A DNA stretch of 64,000 nucleotides. It comes from Methylobacterium terrae (GTDB lineage Bacteria > Pseudomonadota > Alphaproteobacteria > Rhizobiales > Beijerinckiaceae). The notes under the pieces were generated by a model. The model searched no databases. It had not been told where the DNA came from and saw only the letters and a list, made by a program, of their open reading frames with translations. Position numbers and translations under genes: made by a program. Location of the stretch: NCBI RefSeq assembly GCF_003173755.1, contig NZ_CP029553.1, positions 3,174,501 through 3,238,500 of the forward strand. The letters are read 5' to 3'. Below are positions 17,926 through 26,669 of this stretch, one piece after another. Within the stretch, counting starts at the first letter, position 1. Every line of letters starts with the position of its first letter.

Positions 17926-18448
17926 GCCGGCGAGCGGCGCTGAGAACCAGGACCGCGTGAGGCGCGAGGCGGCGGCAGGGGCGACCCTGCCGCCGCTTCC
18001 TTTTGGGCGAGGCCGGCCGCCTCGCCCCCGTTTCGCGGCAGTCGATCGAAGACTTCGAACGGGCGTCAAGTCGAGCGCGGGATCCCCGCTCCCGTGGGGG
18101 AGAGGGGTAGGGGCGATCGAAGACCGCGCGACGGTGGCACGCTTCCGAGTAAAGCTCAGTTCATCACGCTGCCAGCACGACGCTTCGTGCTTTATCGCGG
18201 AACCGTATCACCCTCACCCCCAGCCCCTCTCCCACATGGGAGAGGGGATCCCGCGACTGCAATTCGACAGGTGGTTGTTGCCGGACGGCGATGAATGTCT
18301 TGATCCCCGTCGCGCGCGAGACTGACGCTCGACTCGCCGGAACACTACGTCATCACGCACCGCCTCCTTCAATCGAAGGACGCGTCTGACCGCGTTTTGG
18401 TATCTTTATGGCTCTTGAACGGCGCCGGGGGCGTCGGGGAGCCGACCG
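17926..18448. other. 520-base intergenic region holding a palindromic repeat
   Basis: No gene is supported. The central part is the palindromic element listed separately (18076-18255). The remaining sequence up to the LysE-type gene shows no further structure that I can support. Confidence 0.5.
18076..18255. repeat. MITE-like palindromic element, copy A
   Basis: About 180 bases bounded by 12-base inverted ends (CGCGGGATCCCC and GGGGATCCCGCG), with GAGAGGGG/CCCCTCTC tracts just inside. The centre contains GCTGCCAGCACGACG, which is also found in the centre of the element at 49426-49603, so the two are copies of one family. No open frame of note; probably a non-autonomous mobile or RNA-hairpin element. 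Confidence 0.7.
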
Positions 18449-19072
18449 ATGCCCGAGACCGAGACGTGGCCCGCCCTGCTGGGGCCGCTCGTCACCGCCT
18501 ATGCTCCCGTCCTGGCGGCGCCCGGGCCGAACCTCCTGGTGGTCCTGCGGGCGGGCGTCGCGGCACCCGGGCGCGGGCCGCTCGTCGCCGCCCTCGGCGT
18601 CGCCTGCGGGGCGGGCCTCGCGGCGGCCCTCGCGGGGCTCGGTGCCTCGCTGCTGCCGGCGGGCCGCCTCGTCACCGGGCTCGGCACCGCGTTGTTCGCG
18701 CTCCTGATGCTGCGGGCCGCCTACAGGCTGGCGAGCGGACGGGCGGGCCCCGCCGAGGATCCGTCGAGGATGGTCCCGGGGCGCGACGCCGGCACCTTCG
18801 CGCTCGGCCTCGGCGCGGCGCTCACCAACCCGGTCAGCCTCGCCTTCTTCGCCGGCTTCTTCCTCGCCCATCCGGGCCGGGGCGCGGTGCCGCTGGCGGG
18901 CGCGGCGGTGTTCGGCATGGCGGCGACGTGGTTCGGCCTCGTCGGCCTCGTCCTCACCCGGCCCGCCTGCCGGGCGCGCCTCGCCGGCACCGGACGCCTC
19001 GCCCGCCTCGCCTTGGCGCTCGCCCTCGTGGCCTGCGCGGCCCTGGCGGTGTGGCGCGCGCTGGGCGCGTGA
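18449..19072 (+). CDS. LysE/RhtB-family amino-acid exporter
   Basis: A 207-residue inner-membrane protein with about six hydrophobic segments, as expected for LysE-type exporters. The family signature is present near the N-terminus (APGPNLLVVLRAG) and the central ALTNPVSLAFFAGFFLAHPG segment replaces the commoner NPK with NPV. Substrates of the family include amino acids and related metabolites; none can be assigned here. A GGGGAG ribosome site precedes the ATG. No regulator gene lies beside it. Confidence 0.82.
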   Translation: MPETETWPALLGPLVTAYAPVLAAPGPNLLVVLRAGVAAPGRGPLVAALGVACGAGLAAALAGLGASLLPAGRLVTGLGTALFALLMLRAAYRLASGRAGPAEDPSRMVPGRDAGTFALGLGAALTNPVSLAFFAGFFLAHPGRGAVPLAGAAVFGMAATWFGLVGLVLTRPACRARLAGTGRLARLALALALVACAALAVWRALGA

Positions 19073-19135
19073 CGGCTGGCGCGGCCCGGCGCACCTCCCC
19101 TACACTGCCGGCAAGGACGATTCGGGAGGAACATC

Positions 19136-20239
19136 ATGCGCTGGCTCGCCACCCTCGTCGCGCTCGTCTGCGCGCTTCCCGCCCTGGCGGAGGAGCCGCT
19201 CAAGTTCCGGGTCGATCCGGCCTGGCCCAAGCCCCTGCCGAACAACTGGATCATGGGACAGGCCGCGGGCGTCGCCGTCGATGCCGAGGACCACGTCTGG
19301 GTGATCCAGCGGCCGCGCACGCTCACCGACGACGAGAAGGCCGCGAGCCTCGATCCCCCGCGCACCCGCTGCTGCGTCCCGGCCCCGCCGGTCCTGGTCT
19401 TCGACCAGGAGGGCAACCTCCTGAAGTCCTGGGGCGGGCCGGGCCAGGGCTACGACTGGCCGCAGAACGAGCACGGCATCCACATCGACCACAAGGGCTT
19501 CGTCTGGCTCGCCGGCAACGGCGAGCGGGACGGGCAGATCCTGAAGTTCACGCAGGACGGCCGCTTCGTGATGCAGATCGGCAAGTCCGGGCCGCAGACC
19601 GACAGCCGCGACACCACGCGGCTCGGCAAGCCGGCGAACATGCAGGTCGATCCGGAGACGAACGAGCTCTACGTCGCCGACGGCTACTACAACCACCGGG
19701 TCATCGTGTTCGACGCCGAGACCGGGGCGTTCAAGCGGATGTGGGGCGCCTACGGCGAGCCGCCGACCGACGAGGCGCAAGGGCCCTACGACCCGGCCGC
19801 GGCACCGGCCCGCCAGTTCCGCAACCCGGTCCACTGCGTCCAGGTCGCCCGCGATGGCCTCGTCTACGTCTGCGACCGCACCAACGACCGCGTCCAGGTG
19901 TTCCGCCGCGACGGCACCTTCGTGAAGGAGTTCAAGGTCGAGCCGCAGACCCGGGCCAACGGCTCGGTCTGGGAACTCGCCCTGTGGCCGGACGAGGGGC
20001 AGACCTACCTGATGAACGCCGACGGCGCCAACAACGAGGTCCGTACCCTGCGGCGGGAGGACGGCGCGGTCCTCGGCCGCTTCGGCCGCAACGGCCGGAT
20101 GGCCGGCGACTTCCACTGGGTGCACAACCTCGCGGTCGATTCCCGCGGGAACGTGTTCACCACCGAGGTCGATACCGGCAAGCGGGCGCAGAAATTCCTG
20201 CTCCAGGGCACCATGGTGCTGCGCAAGCGCACGCCGTGA
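19136..20239 (+). CDS. Exported NHL-repeat beta-propeller protein
   Basis: A 367-residue protein with a signal peptide (MRWLATLVALVCALPALAEE). The mature part is made of NHL-type repeats: GVAVDAEDHVWVIQRP, HGIHIDHKGFVWLAGN, NMQVDPETNELYVADGYYN, CVQVARDGLVYVCDRTNDR and NLAVDSRGNVFTTEV, consistent with a six-bladed propeller. It probably binds a ligand or protein in the periplasm; related sequences are annotated as peptidyl-alpha-hydroxyglycine lyase-like, but catalysis is not shown. It starts 63 bases after the LysE-type gene and ends 6 bases before the convergent FUSC gene. Confidence 0.8.
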   Translation: MRWLATLVALVCALPALAEEPLKFRVDPAWPKPLPNNWIMGQAAGVAVDAEDHVWVIQRPRTLTDDEKAASLDPPRTRCCVPAPPVLVFDQEGNLLKSWGGPGQGYDWPQNEHGIHIDHKGFVWLAGNGERDGQILKFTQDGRFVMQIGKSGPQTDSRDTTRLGKPANMQVDPETNELYVADGYYNHRVIVFDAETGAFKRMWGAYGEPPTDEAQGPYDPAAAPARQFRNPVHCVQVARDGLVYVCDRTNDRVQVFRRDGTFVKEFKVEPQTRANGSVWELALWPDEGQTYLMNADGANNEVRTLRREDGAVLGRFGRNGRMAGDFHWVHNLAVDSRGNVFTTEVDTGKRAQKFLLQGTMVLRKRTP

Positions 20240-20245
20240 GGCGCC

Positions 20246-21379
20246 TCACGCCTCGGACTTCGAGAAATCCGCCGCCCGCGCGGCGAGGTCGTCGAGGTTG
20301 CGCCGGAGCTGCTCCAGGCTGAAGGCGAGCCAGAAGATCCGCCCGACGCCGTCGGTGGAGAGCGTCCGGGTGACCTGCCGCCGGCGCATCCCGTCGATGG
20401 CGTCGCGGTAGCCGGCGATCGCCGCGACCAGGGCCGCATCGTCGCCCGCGGGCCGGCCCCCGTTCGCGAGGGCGTCGGCGAGCACCCGCAGGCGCCCTGC
20501 TGCGGCGCGGGCGGCGTCGCCCCAGGCCTCCGCGAGGTGGACGCGCAGGACGTCCGCGTCGGCCTCCGCGATGGCGCGACGCAGCAGCACAAGGTCGTGG
20601 CGCAGGCGCATCAGGGTGCGCAGGAGCGGGTCCGGATCGGGGGCGGCCGAGAGGCGGCTGCGGCGCTCGCGCGCCGCCTCGCCGGCCAGGGTCTCGAGGC
20701 GCGCCAGGCTCCGGCGCACCGCCGGCGGCAGGGCCCTGGCCTCCGGCGCCTCCTCGACGTCGAGGCGGGCGAGGGCGTCGAGCTGGGCGGCGAGGAGCCG
20801 CGCGAGGCCGGCGCCCTGACCCGTCACCGCCCGGGCGGCCCGGGCCGGCGCCACCATCAGCGACACGCCGAGCCCGATGACGCAGCCGAGCCCGATCTCG
20901 AAGATCCGATCGAGGGCGAAGGCGAGGGGGCCCAGCGTCGAGCCGGTGGTGGAGAGCAGCACGATGATCGCGGTGATCGGCGCGATGCGGAACCCCGCCG
21001 AGACCGTCGCCGCGACGGTGAGGGGCGCCACCGCCACGAACAGGGCCGCGAAGGTCGAGGCGCCGCCGTGATGCGGGATCGCGAAGGCGACCGCGCCGCC
21101 GTAGCAGGCGCCGAGCACCGAGCCGAGGAAGCGGTCGAGCGCCGCCTTGAGCGAGCCGCCGACGCTGCTCTGCGTCACGATGAGCGCGGTGATGACGGCC
21201 CAGTAGGCCTGCGGCAGCGCCAGGGATTCGGCCAAGAGGAAGGTCGCGAGGCTCGCGGTCGTCATCCGCAGCCCCTGCGTCAGGCGCGGCCGCTGGCGGT
21301 CGAACGCCCGCCGCAGGGTGTCGGGGAAGCGCCGCAGGCTGTCCGCGAAGCGCCGCAGGCTGTCCGGGAATGAGGCCAT
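20246..21379 (-). CDS. FUSC-family (aromatic-acid-exporter-like) membrane protein
   Basis: A 377-residue inner-membrane protein. The N-terminal half has about six hydrophobic segments with the family pattern QAYWAVITALIVTQSSVGGSLKAALDRF, which is split here: AYWAVITALIV, then GGSLKAALDRFLGSVLGA. The C-terminal half is a cytoplasmic helical domain. The family includes efflux components such as AaeB. No membrane-fusion partner gene lies nearby. The first 25 residues carry a SLRRF(A/P)D repeat from a short tandem DNA duplication. The start at 21379 is chosen over the ATG at 21415. Confidence 0.8.
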   Translation of the reverse strand: MASFPDSLRRFADSLRRFPDTLRRAFDRQRPRLTQGLRMTTASLATFLLAESLALPQAYWAVITALIVTQSSVGGSLKAALDRFLGSVLGACYGGAVAFAIPHHGGASTFAALFVAVAPLTVAATVSAGFRIAPITAIIVLLSTTGSTLGPLAFALDRIFEIGLGCVIGLGVSLMVAPARAARAVTGQGAGLARLLAAQLDALARLDVEEAPEARALPPAVRRSLARLETLAGEAARERRSRLSAAPDPDPLLRTLMRLRHDLVLLRRAIAEADADVLRVHLAEAWGDAARAAAGRLRVLADALANGGRPAGDDAALVAAIAGYRDAIDGMRRRQVTRTLSTDGVGRIFWLAFSLEQLRRNLDDLAARAADFSKSEA

Positions 21380-21529
21380 GACGGCGTAGGAGCCGGTGCG
21401 AACCGCTCCTGTCAATCGCCGCGGGGCCGGATCGCGTGTGCCCAGCCCGTCATGCGGGCTTTACCGGAGCCGTGCGATATCCTTACGACAGAAGGGTTAA
21501 CGACGACGCGGGGGGTCAGGGCGGTGACG

Positions 21530-22294
21530 ATGCGCAAGTTCGTGGGAGTGGCGGGAATTCTGGCGGCGCTGGCGGCGGCACCGGCGGAGGCGCGGTCGCT
21601 CGCCGCGATCAAGCAGGACGGCACGCTGCGGGTCGGCCTGACCGGCGACTACGCGCCGTACTCCCTGCGGCTGCCGGACGGCGGCATCAAGGGCGCCGAC
21701 GTGGTGATGGCGGGCGAGCTCGCCAAGGCGCTGGGCGTCACGCTCGAGATCGTGCCGACGACCTGGAAGACGCTCAAGGACGACCTGCTCTCCGACCGGT
21801 TCGACGTCGCGATGGGCGGGGTCAGCGTCACGCCCGACCGGGCCTCGGTGGGCGATTTCTCGGTCCCCGTGCTGACCGACGGCAAGCGCCCGATCGTGCG
21901 CTGCGCCGACAAGGCCCGCTTCGTCACGATCAAGGACATCGACAAGCCGGAGGTCCGCGTCGTCGTGAATCCGGGCGGCACCAACCAGCGCTTCGCCGAC
22001 GCCAACTTCCCGCACGCCTCGGTGCGGGTGTTTCCCGACAACCGCGCCATCTTCAAGGAGGTCGCCGAGGGCCGGGCGGACCTGATGGTCACCGACGGCG
22101 CCGAGGTCGATTACCAGTCGCGGCGCAATGCCGGCGTGCTCTGCCCGGCCGCCGTGCCGGACACCTTCGACAAGGCCGAGAAGGCCTACTGGATGACCCG
22201 CGACCCGGCACTCAAATCTGGGGTCGACGAGTGGCTGACGAAGACCCTGAGGAGCGGCGCCTACGGCCGAGCGCTGGCGAAGGCGGCGGAGTAG
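21530..22294 (+). CDS. Periplasmic cyclohexadienyl dehydratase-like protein (PheC-type SBP fold)
   Basis: A 254-residue exported protein: signal peptide MRKFVGVAGILAALAAAPAEA, then a family-3 solute-binding fold. Several segments match PheC-type cyclohexadienyl/arogenate dehydratase rather than amino-acid binding proteins: GTLRVGLTGDYAPYS, FDVAMGGVSVTPDRA, RVVVNPGGTNQRFADANF and LMVTDGAEV (the D-x-x-E at 189-192 corresponds to the region of the catalytic acid in PheC). If active it would convert prephenate or arogenate to phenylpyruvate or phenylalanine in the periplasm. There is no ABC permease nearby, which fits an enzyme. A plain binding protein remains possible. Confidence 0.72.
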   Translation: MRKFVGVAGILAALAAAPAEARSLAAIKQDGTLRVGLTGDYAPYSLRLPDGGIKGADVVMAGELAKALGVTLEIVPTTWKTLKDDLLSDRFDVAMGGVSVTPDRASVGDFSVPVLTDGKRPIVRCADKARFVTIKDIDKPEVRVVVNPGGTNQRFADANFPHASVRVFPDNRAIFKEVAEGRADLMVTDGAEVDYQSRRNAGVLCPAAVPDTFDKAEKAYWMTRDPALKSGVDEWLTKTLRSGAYGRALAKAAE

Positions 22295-22333
22295 GGGGCG
22301 GGCGACCTTTTCAGGACCGTGCACGTCTCACGG

Positions 22334-22477
22334 CGTCGTCCCGGGGCTCGTCGAAGACGAGAACCCGGGATCCACAGCCGCTGACGGTACAGAACCCGGC
22401 GGATCGCGTTCCGCGTCATCCTGAAGCGTGAGCGTCCATGGATCCCGGGTTTCCGCCTTCGCGGCCCCGGGACGACG
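22334..22477. repeat. Second palindromic element family (about 40-bp imperfect terminal inverted repeats)
   Basis: The ends are near-perfect inverted copies: CGTCGTCCCGGGG and AACCCGGGATCCA on the left match TGGATCCCGGGTT and CCCCGGGACGACG on the right, with a mismatched stretch between. It lies between the convergent pheC-like and TRAP permease genes. Typical of dispersed non-coding palindromes in Methylobacterium; probably also acts as a transcript end. Confidence 0.65.
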
Positions 22478-22520
22478 GTTCGCGGGTGACGGGGCCGTCT
22501 TTCCGGGCCCGTCCTCATCC

Positions 22521-24401
22521 TCAGCCGAGGAAGCCGATCGAGATCCACGGCACCAGGATCACCACGACGAGGCCGACCAGCAGCGCCGTCATGTAGCCGA
22601 CGATCGGCCGGATGCCGGCATCCGGATGGATCCGGCTGATCGCGCAGGCGGCGTAGTAGCCGACGCCGAAGGGCGGCGCGAACAGGCCGACGCCCATCGC
22701 CAGGATCACCACCATCGCGTAGTGCACCTCGTGCACGCCGACCTGGCGGGCGATCGGGAACAGCAGGGGTCCGAACAGCACGATCGCCGGAATGCCCTCC
22801 AGCACCGAGCCCAGGATCACGAAGGCCACCGCCGAGACGACGAGGAAGCCGAGCGCCCCGCCGGGCAGGCTCTTCATCATCACGGCGAGGCTCTGCGAGA
22901 AGCCCGACTGCGTCAGCGCCCAGGCCATGCCGGTCGCCGCCCCGATGATCAGCAGGATCGCCCCCGACAGGGACGCGGTCGAGACCAGCATCGGGTAGAC
23001 CCGGCGCCAGTCGAACTGGCGGTAGATCAGGAGGCCGGCGAGGATCGCGTAGACGATGCCGATCGTCGAGACTTCCGTCGCGGTCGCCACGCCCTCGACC
23101 ACCGCTGCGCGGATGACGAAGGGGAGAGCGAGCGCCGGGAAGGCGATGACGAGGGCCCGGCCGATCTCGCCCTTGGTGGCGCGCTTGACGTGGCTGAGGT
23201 TCTCGCCCCGGTAGCGCCACCAGACCAGCATGCACAACGTGATGCCGAGCACGACGCCGGGCATCAGGCCGCCGGTGAACAAGGCGGTGATCGACACGCC
23301 GGTCACCGACCCGATGGTGATGAGCACCAGCGAGGGCGGGATGGTCTCGGTCTGGGCGCCGGTGGCGGCGAGGAGCGCGACGAGGTCGCCCTCCTTGGCG
23401 CCGCGCTTCTTCATCTCGGGGAACAGCACGGGGGCCACCGCCGCCATGTCGGCGGCCTTGGAGCCGGAGATGCCCGAGACGAGGTACATCGCCCCGACGA
23501 GCACGTAGTGCAGGCCGCCGCGGACGTGGCCGAGCAGGCTCGCCAGGAAGCCCACCATGGCCTTCGCCATGCCGGTCATCTCGATGAGCAGGCCGAGGAA
23601 CACGAAGAGCGGCACGGCGAGCAGGATGAGGTGGCTCATCCCCTCGTCCATGCGCCCGACCACCACCATGGCGGGGGCCCGCGTCGTCAGCATCAGGTAG
23701 CCGAAGGTGGCGAGCCCGAACGCGAAGGCGATCGGCACGCCGGTGAAGACCAGGGCGCCGACGCCGAGCACGAAGAAGATCAGCAGGTTCCAGTTGCCGA
23801 GCGTGCGAAGCAGCGGCTCGGCGAGCCAGAGGGCCGCGATGATCAGGCCGGTGAGGACGAGGGCGCCGACCGTGTGACGCAGGTCGGCGCATTCGACGAG
23901 ACGCAGGGCCGCGACGACCAGCATCAGGCCGAAGCCGACCGGCAGGGCGGCGGCGCGCCAGGCATTGGTGATCTCGAGCGCCGGCGTCTGGACGAAGACC
24001 TCCTCGGCCGCGAACTCGTAGGCCGGATGCAGCAGCATCAGCACGAAGGCGAGGCCGGCGGCGAGCGCCACCGCCTCGAGGAAGGCCTGGGTCTTGACCG
24101 AGCACATGCTGACGAGCGCGGTCATGCGCATGTGCTCGGCGCGGCGGTAGGCGACCACCGAGCCCAGCATGGCGAGCCACAGGAACAGGATCGAGGCGAG
24201 CTCGTCCGACCACACGATGGGCGCGTGGAAGACGTAGCGGCTGACGACGCCGGCGAGCAGCACCACCACCTCGGCCACCACCAGGAGGGCGGCCGGGATC
24301 TCGATCAGCGGGCCGAGGGCGTTGTCGAGCGTGCGCGCCCAGGCGCGCTTGGCGGAGGCCGCCGGCAGGGCCGGCGTCTCCGTCGCGATATCGACATGCA
24401 T
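22521..24401 (-). CDS. TRAP transporter fused DctQ-DctM permease
   Basis: A 626-residue inner-membrane protein. Residues 25-195 are the small DctQ-type subunit (four segments; SRYVFHAPIVWSDELASILF is the DctQ signature region). Residues 205-626 are the large DctM-type subunit with about a dozen segments (GVPIAFAFGLATFGYL, VPLFVFLGLLIEMTGM, SGISGSKAADMAAVAPVL). Fused DctQM proteins are a known variant. It forms a sodium- or proton-driven importer with the DctP protein encoded 12 bases upstream, as the last gene of the catabolic locus. Confidence 0.93.
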   Translation of the reverse strand: MHVDIATETPALPAASAKRAWARTLDNALGPLIEIPAALLVVAEVVVLLAGVVSRYVFHAPIVWSDELASILFLWLAMLGSVVAYRRAEHMRMTALVSMCSVKTQAFLEAVALAAGLAFVLMLLHPAYEFAAEEVFVQTPALEITNAWRAAALPVGFGLMLVVAALRLVECADLRHTVGALVLTGLIIAALWLAEPLLRTLGNWNLLIFFVLGVGALVFTGVPIAFAFGLATFGYLMLTTRAPAMVVVGRMDEGMSHLILLAVPLFVFLGLLIEMTGMAKAMVGFLASLLGHVRGGLHYVLVGAMYLVSGISGSKAADMAAVAPVLFPEMKKRGAKEGDLVALLAATGAQTETIPPSLVLITIGSVTGVSITALFTGGLMPGVVLGITLCMLVWWRYRGENLSHVKRATKGEIGRALVIAFPALALPFVIRAAVVEGVATATEVSTIGIVYAILAGLLIYRQFDWRRVYPMLVSTASLSGAILLIIGAATGMAWALTQSGFSQSLAVMMKSLPGGALGFLVVSAVAFVILGSVLEGIPAIVLFGPLLFPIARQVGVHEVHYAMVVILAMGVGLFAPPFGVGYYAACAISRIHPDAGIRPIVGYMTALLVGLVVVILVPWISIGFLG

Positions 24402-24413
24402 CTCTCGCCTCCC

Positions 24414-25427
24414 TCAGGCCAATTTGCCGGCGACGGCCTCGAGGTGCTCCCAGGCCGCGTCCCCGTACTTGTTCTTCCAGTCCTTGTAGAATGTCGTGCG
24501 CCCGAGCGCATCGCGAAATTTCTGGCGATCGACGTCGATGAAGGTGATGCCCTTGGAGCCGAGCTCCTGGACCAGGGAGGCGCTGAGCTTCACGATGTCG
24601 GCGCGCTGGTCGTCGGCCGAGCGGTCGAGCTCGCGGGTCACGATGGCGCGCAGGTCCTCCGGCAGACGCTGGACCGCCTTCTTGTTGCCGAGGATCCAGT
24701 AGCCGTCCCAGACGTGGCCGGTGAGGCTGCAGGTCTTCTGCACCTCGTAGAGCCGGGTCGTCGCGATGATCGCGAGCGGGTTCTCCTGGCCCTCGAAGAT
24801 CTTGGTCTGCAGGGCCGAGTACAGCTCGTTGAAGTTGAGCGGCGCCGCGCCGGCATCGAACGCCTTGAACAGCGAGGTCAGCATCGGCGACGGCGGGACA
24901 CGGATCTTGAAGCCCTTCAGGTCCTCCGGGTTGCGGATCTCCTTGGTCGAGGACGTGATCTGGCGGAAGCCGTTGTCCCAGACCTTCGACACGGCCTGGA
25001 TCGGCGTCTTGGCGATCTGCTCGCGGACGTAAGCCCCGAGCCCGCCGTCCATCGCCTTCCAGACCTCGTTGTAGTCCTTGAACGCGAAGCCGGTGTTGGG
25101 CAGCGCCGCCGCGGGAACGAAGGTCGAGAGGATCGAGGTCGAGAGGTTGAAGAACTCGACGCTGCCGTTGCGCACCTGCGACAGCAGGTCGGTGTCGGAG
25201 CCGAGCTGGTTGGCCGGGAACAGCTTGATGTCGAGCCGCCCGTTCGAGGCCTCGCGGATGCGGTTCAGGGCCTCCTGGGCGCGGATGTTGACCGGGTGGG
25301 TCGGGTCCTGGCCGGTGGCGAGCTTGTACTCGAACTCGGCGGCGCGCACCGGGCGGGTGAAGACCGTGGCGAGGGGGAAGGCAGCGGCGCCGGCGAGCAG
25401 GGTACGGCGGGAGAGGGTGTGGCTCAT
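24414..25427 (-). CDS. TRAP transporter substrate-binding protein (DctP family)
   Basis: A 337-residue periplasmic protein. The leader MSHTLSRRTLLAGAAAFPLA has the twin-arginine pattern, so it may be exported folded by Tat. The mature part follows the DctP family: PVNIRAQEALNRIREASNGR, LDIKLFPANQLGSD, and the ligand-binding arginine region GFKIRVPPSPMLTSLFKAF, then GQENPLAIIATTRLYEVQK. Start 25427 is fixed by the leader and an AGAGGAAA ribosome site. It is separated from the dehydrogenase gene upstream by 351 bases that include a palindromic element, so it may be expressed at a different level from the enzymes. Confidence 0.93.
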   Translation of the reverse strand: MSHTLSRRTLLAGAAAFPLATVFTRPVRAAEFEYKLATGQDPTHPVNIRAQEALNRIREASNGRLDIKLFPANQLGSDTDLLSQVRNGSVEFFNLSTSILSTFVPAAALPNTGFAFKDYNEVWKAMDGGLGAYVREQIAKTPIQAVSKVWDNGFRQITSSTKEIRNPEDLKGFKIRVPPSPMLTSLFKAFDAGAAPLNFNELYSALQTKIFEGQENPLAIIATTRLYEVQKTCSLTGHVWDGYWILGNKKAVQRLPEDLRAIVTRELDRSADDQRADIVKLSASLVQELGSKGITFIDVDRQKFRDALGRTTFYKDWKNKYGDAAWEHLEAVAGKLA

Positions 25428-25537
25428 GGGGGTTTCCTCTGGGATCTGGGGGATCTGGACCGGTTGGGCCGGTTTCTGGACGTGAGTGATCAGTATGGCC
25501 GCGGCGATGCCACGGATGCCGAACGATGCGCGGAAAT

Positions 25538-25725
25538 CCCCTCTCCCCGCGGGCGGGGAGAGGACTTCATCGACCTTGTCGTCGATGAAGTGAGCCCGAA
25601 GGGCGAGGGTGAGGGGGTGTCTCCGAAAGGGACTTCTCCGGCACCTCCCCCTCACCATCGGCTGCCGCCTCGCTTCGATGACGACGAGGTCATCGAAGCC
25701 CTCTCCCCGCCCGCGGGGAGAGGGG
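25538..25725. repeat. MITE-like palindromic element B
   Basis: Ends are inverted copies: CCCCTCTCCCCGCGGGCGGG on the left matches the reverse complement of the right end, continuing into ACTTCATCGAC versus GTCATCGAAGC. The arms resemble those of the elements at 18076 and 49426 but the centre differs. It separates the dehydrogenase gene from the TRAP binding-protein gene within the locus. Confidence 0.65.
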
Positions 25726-25778
25726 GGATGCGCACGACCCGATGCGCAAAACATCCATCATCAGGCCGTGTGCCCGAA

Positions 25779-26669
25779 CTACTTGCCGTTGAGTACCCGG
25801 TACGAGCCGATGACCTGGCTGTCGTCTTCCGCACCCGCGCCACGGCCCGACGCCGCCAGGAAGAGCTGATGCGCCAGGGCCGCCAGCGGCAACGCCGCCT
25901 TCTCGCTGCGGCCGGCCTCCAGCACGATGCCGAGATCCTTGACGAAGATGTCGACGGCGCTGGTGACCCGGGGGGTTTCCTCCAGCATCCGCGGACCGCG
26001 GTCGCGCAGCATCCAGCTCGATGCCGAGGAGCCGGAGACGATCTCGAGCGCGGTCGCGCCGTCGATCCCGACCTTGGCGGCGAGCGACAGGGCCTCCGCC
26101 GCCGCCGCCAGGTTCACCCCGCAGAGGAGCTGGTTGACCGCCTTCATGGTGGCGCCCTGGCCGGGCTCGGGCCCGACATGGAACACCTTGTCGCCCATCG
26201 CCTCCAGCAGCGGCTTCACCCCGGCGATCACGGCCGCGGGGGCCGCCGCCATGATGGTGAGGCTGCCGGCCTCGGCGCCGACGACCCCGCCGGAGACGGG
26301 CGCGTCGACGAAGGCCCGGCCGGTGGCCGTCACCCGTTTCGCCAGGGCCGCGACGGCGGCCGGCGGGCAGGTCGCCATCAGGACCACCGCGGCGTCCGGG
26401 CTCGAGCGCTCCAGGGCGCCCTCGCCGAACAGGATGGCCTCCGCCTGGTCGGCATTGACCACCATGAGCACCAGCGCCCCGGCGCCGTCGGCCGCCGCCG
26501 CGATCGTCCCGGCGGGGGTGCCGCCGGCGGCCGCGAAGGCGGCCCGCCCTTCCGCCCGCACGTCGAAGCCGCGCACGGGAAAGCCGTGCCGCACGAGGTT
26601 GCGGGCCATCGGCAGGCCCATCGAGCCCAAGCCCACGAAGGCGACGGGGCGCTCGGGGCTCACAGCCAT
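25779..26669 (-). CDS. NAD(P)-dependent beta-hydroxyacid dehydrogenase (HIBADH family)
   Basis: A 296-residue oxidoreductase of the 3-hydroxyisobutyrate/tartronate semialdehyde/L-threonate dehydrogenase family. Visible are the Rossmann motif GLGSMGLPMA (13-22), the substrate-loop motif DAPVSGGVVGAEAGSL (122-137) and the catalytic lysine (K176) in GATMKAVNQ. The start overlaps the last 10 bases of the transketolase C-subunit gene, so translation is coupled. The exact substrate cannot be read from sequence; the context suggests a sugar acid or hydroxy-acid intermediate of the locus. Confidence 0.88.
   Translation of the reverse strand: MAVSPERPVAFVGLGSMGLPMARNLVRHGFPVRGFDVRAEGRAAFAAAGGTPAGTIAAAADGAGALVLMVVNADQAEAILFGEGALERSSPDAAVVLMATCPPAAVAALAKRVTATGRAFVDAPVSGGVVGAEAGSLTIMAAAPAAVIAGVKPLLEAMGDKVFHVGPEPGQGATMKAVNQLLCGVNLAAAAEALSLAAKVGIDGATALEIVSGSSASSWMLRDRGPRMLEETPRVTSAVDIFVKDLGIVLEAGRSEKAALPLAALAHQLFLAASGRGAGAEDDSQVIGSYRVLNGK

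Noticed and set aside
21488..21502. TTAA near 21498 as a CtrA box for the PheC-like gene
   Set aside because: No TTAA-like half at the N7 distance on either side.
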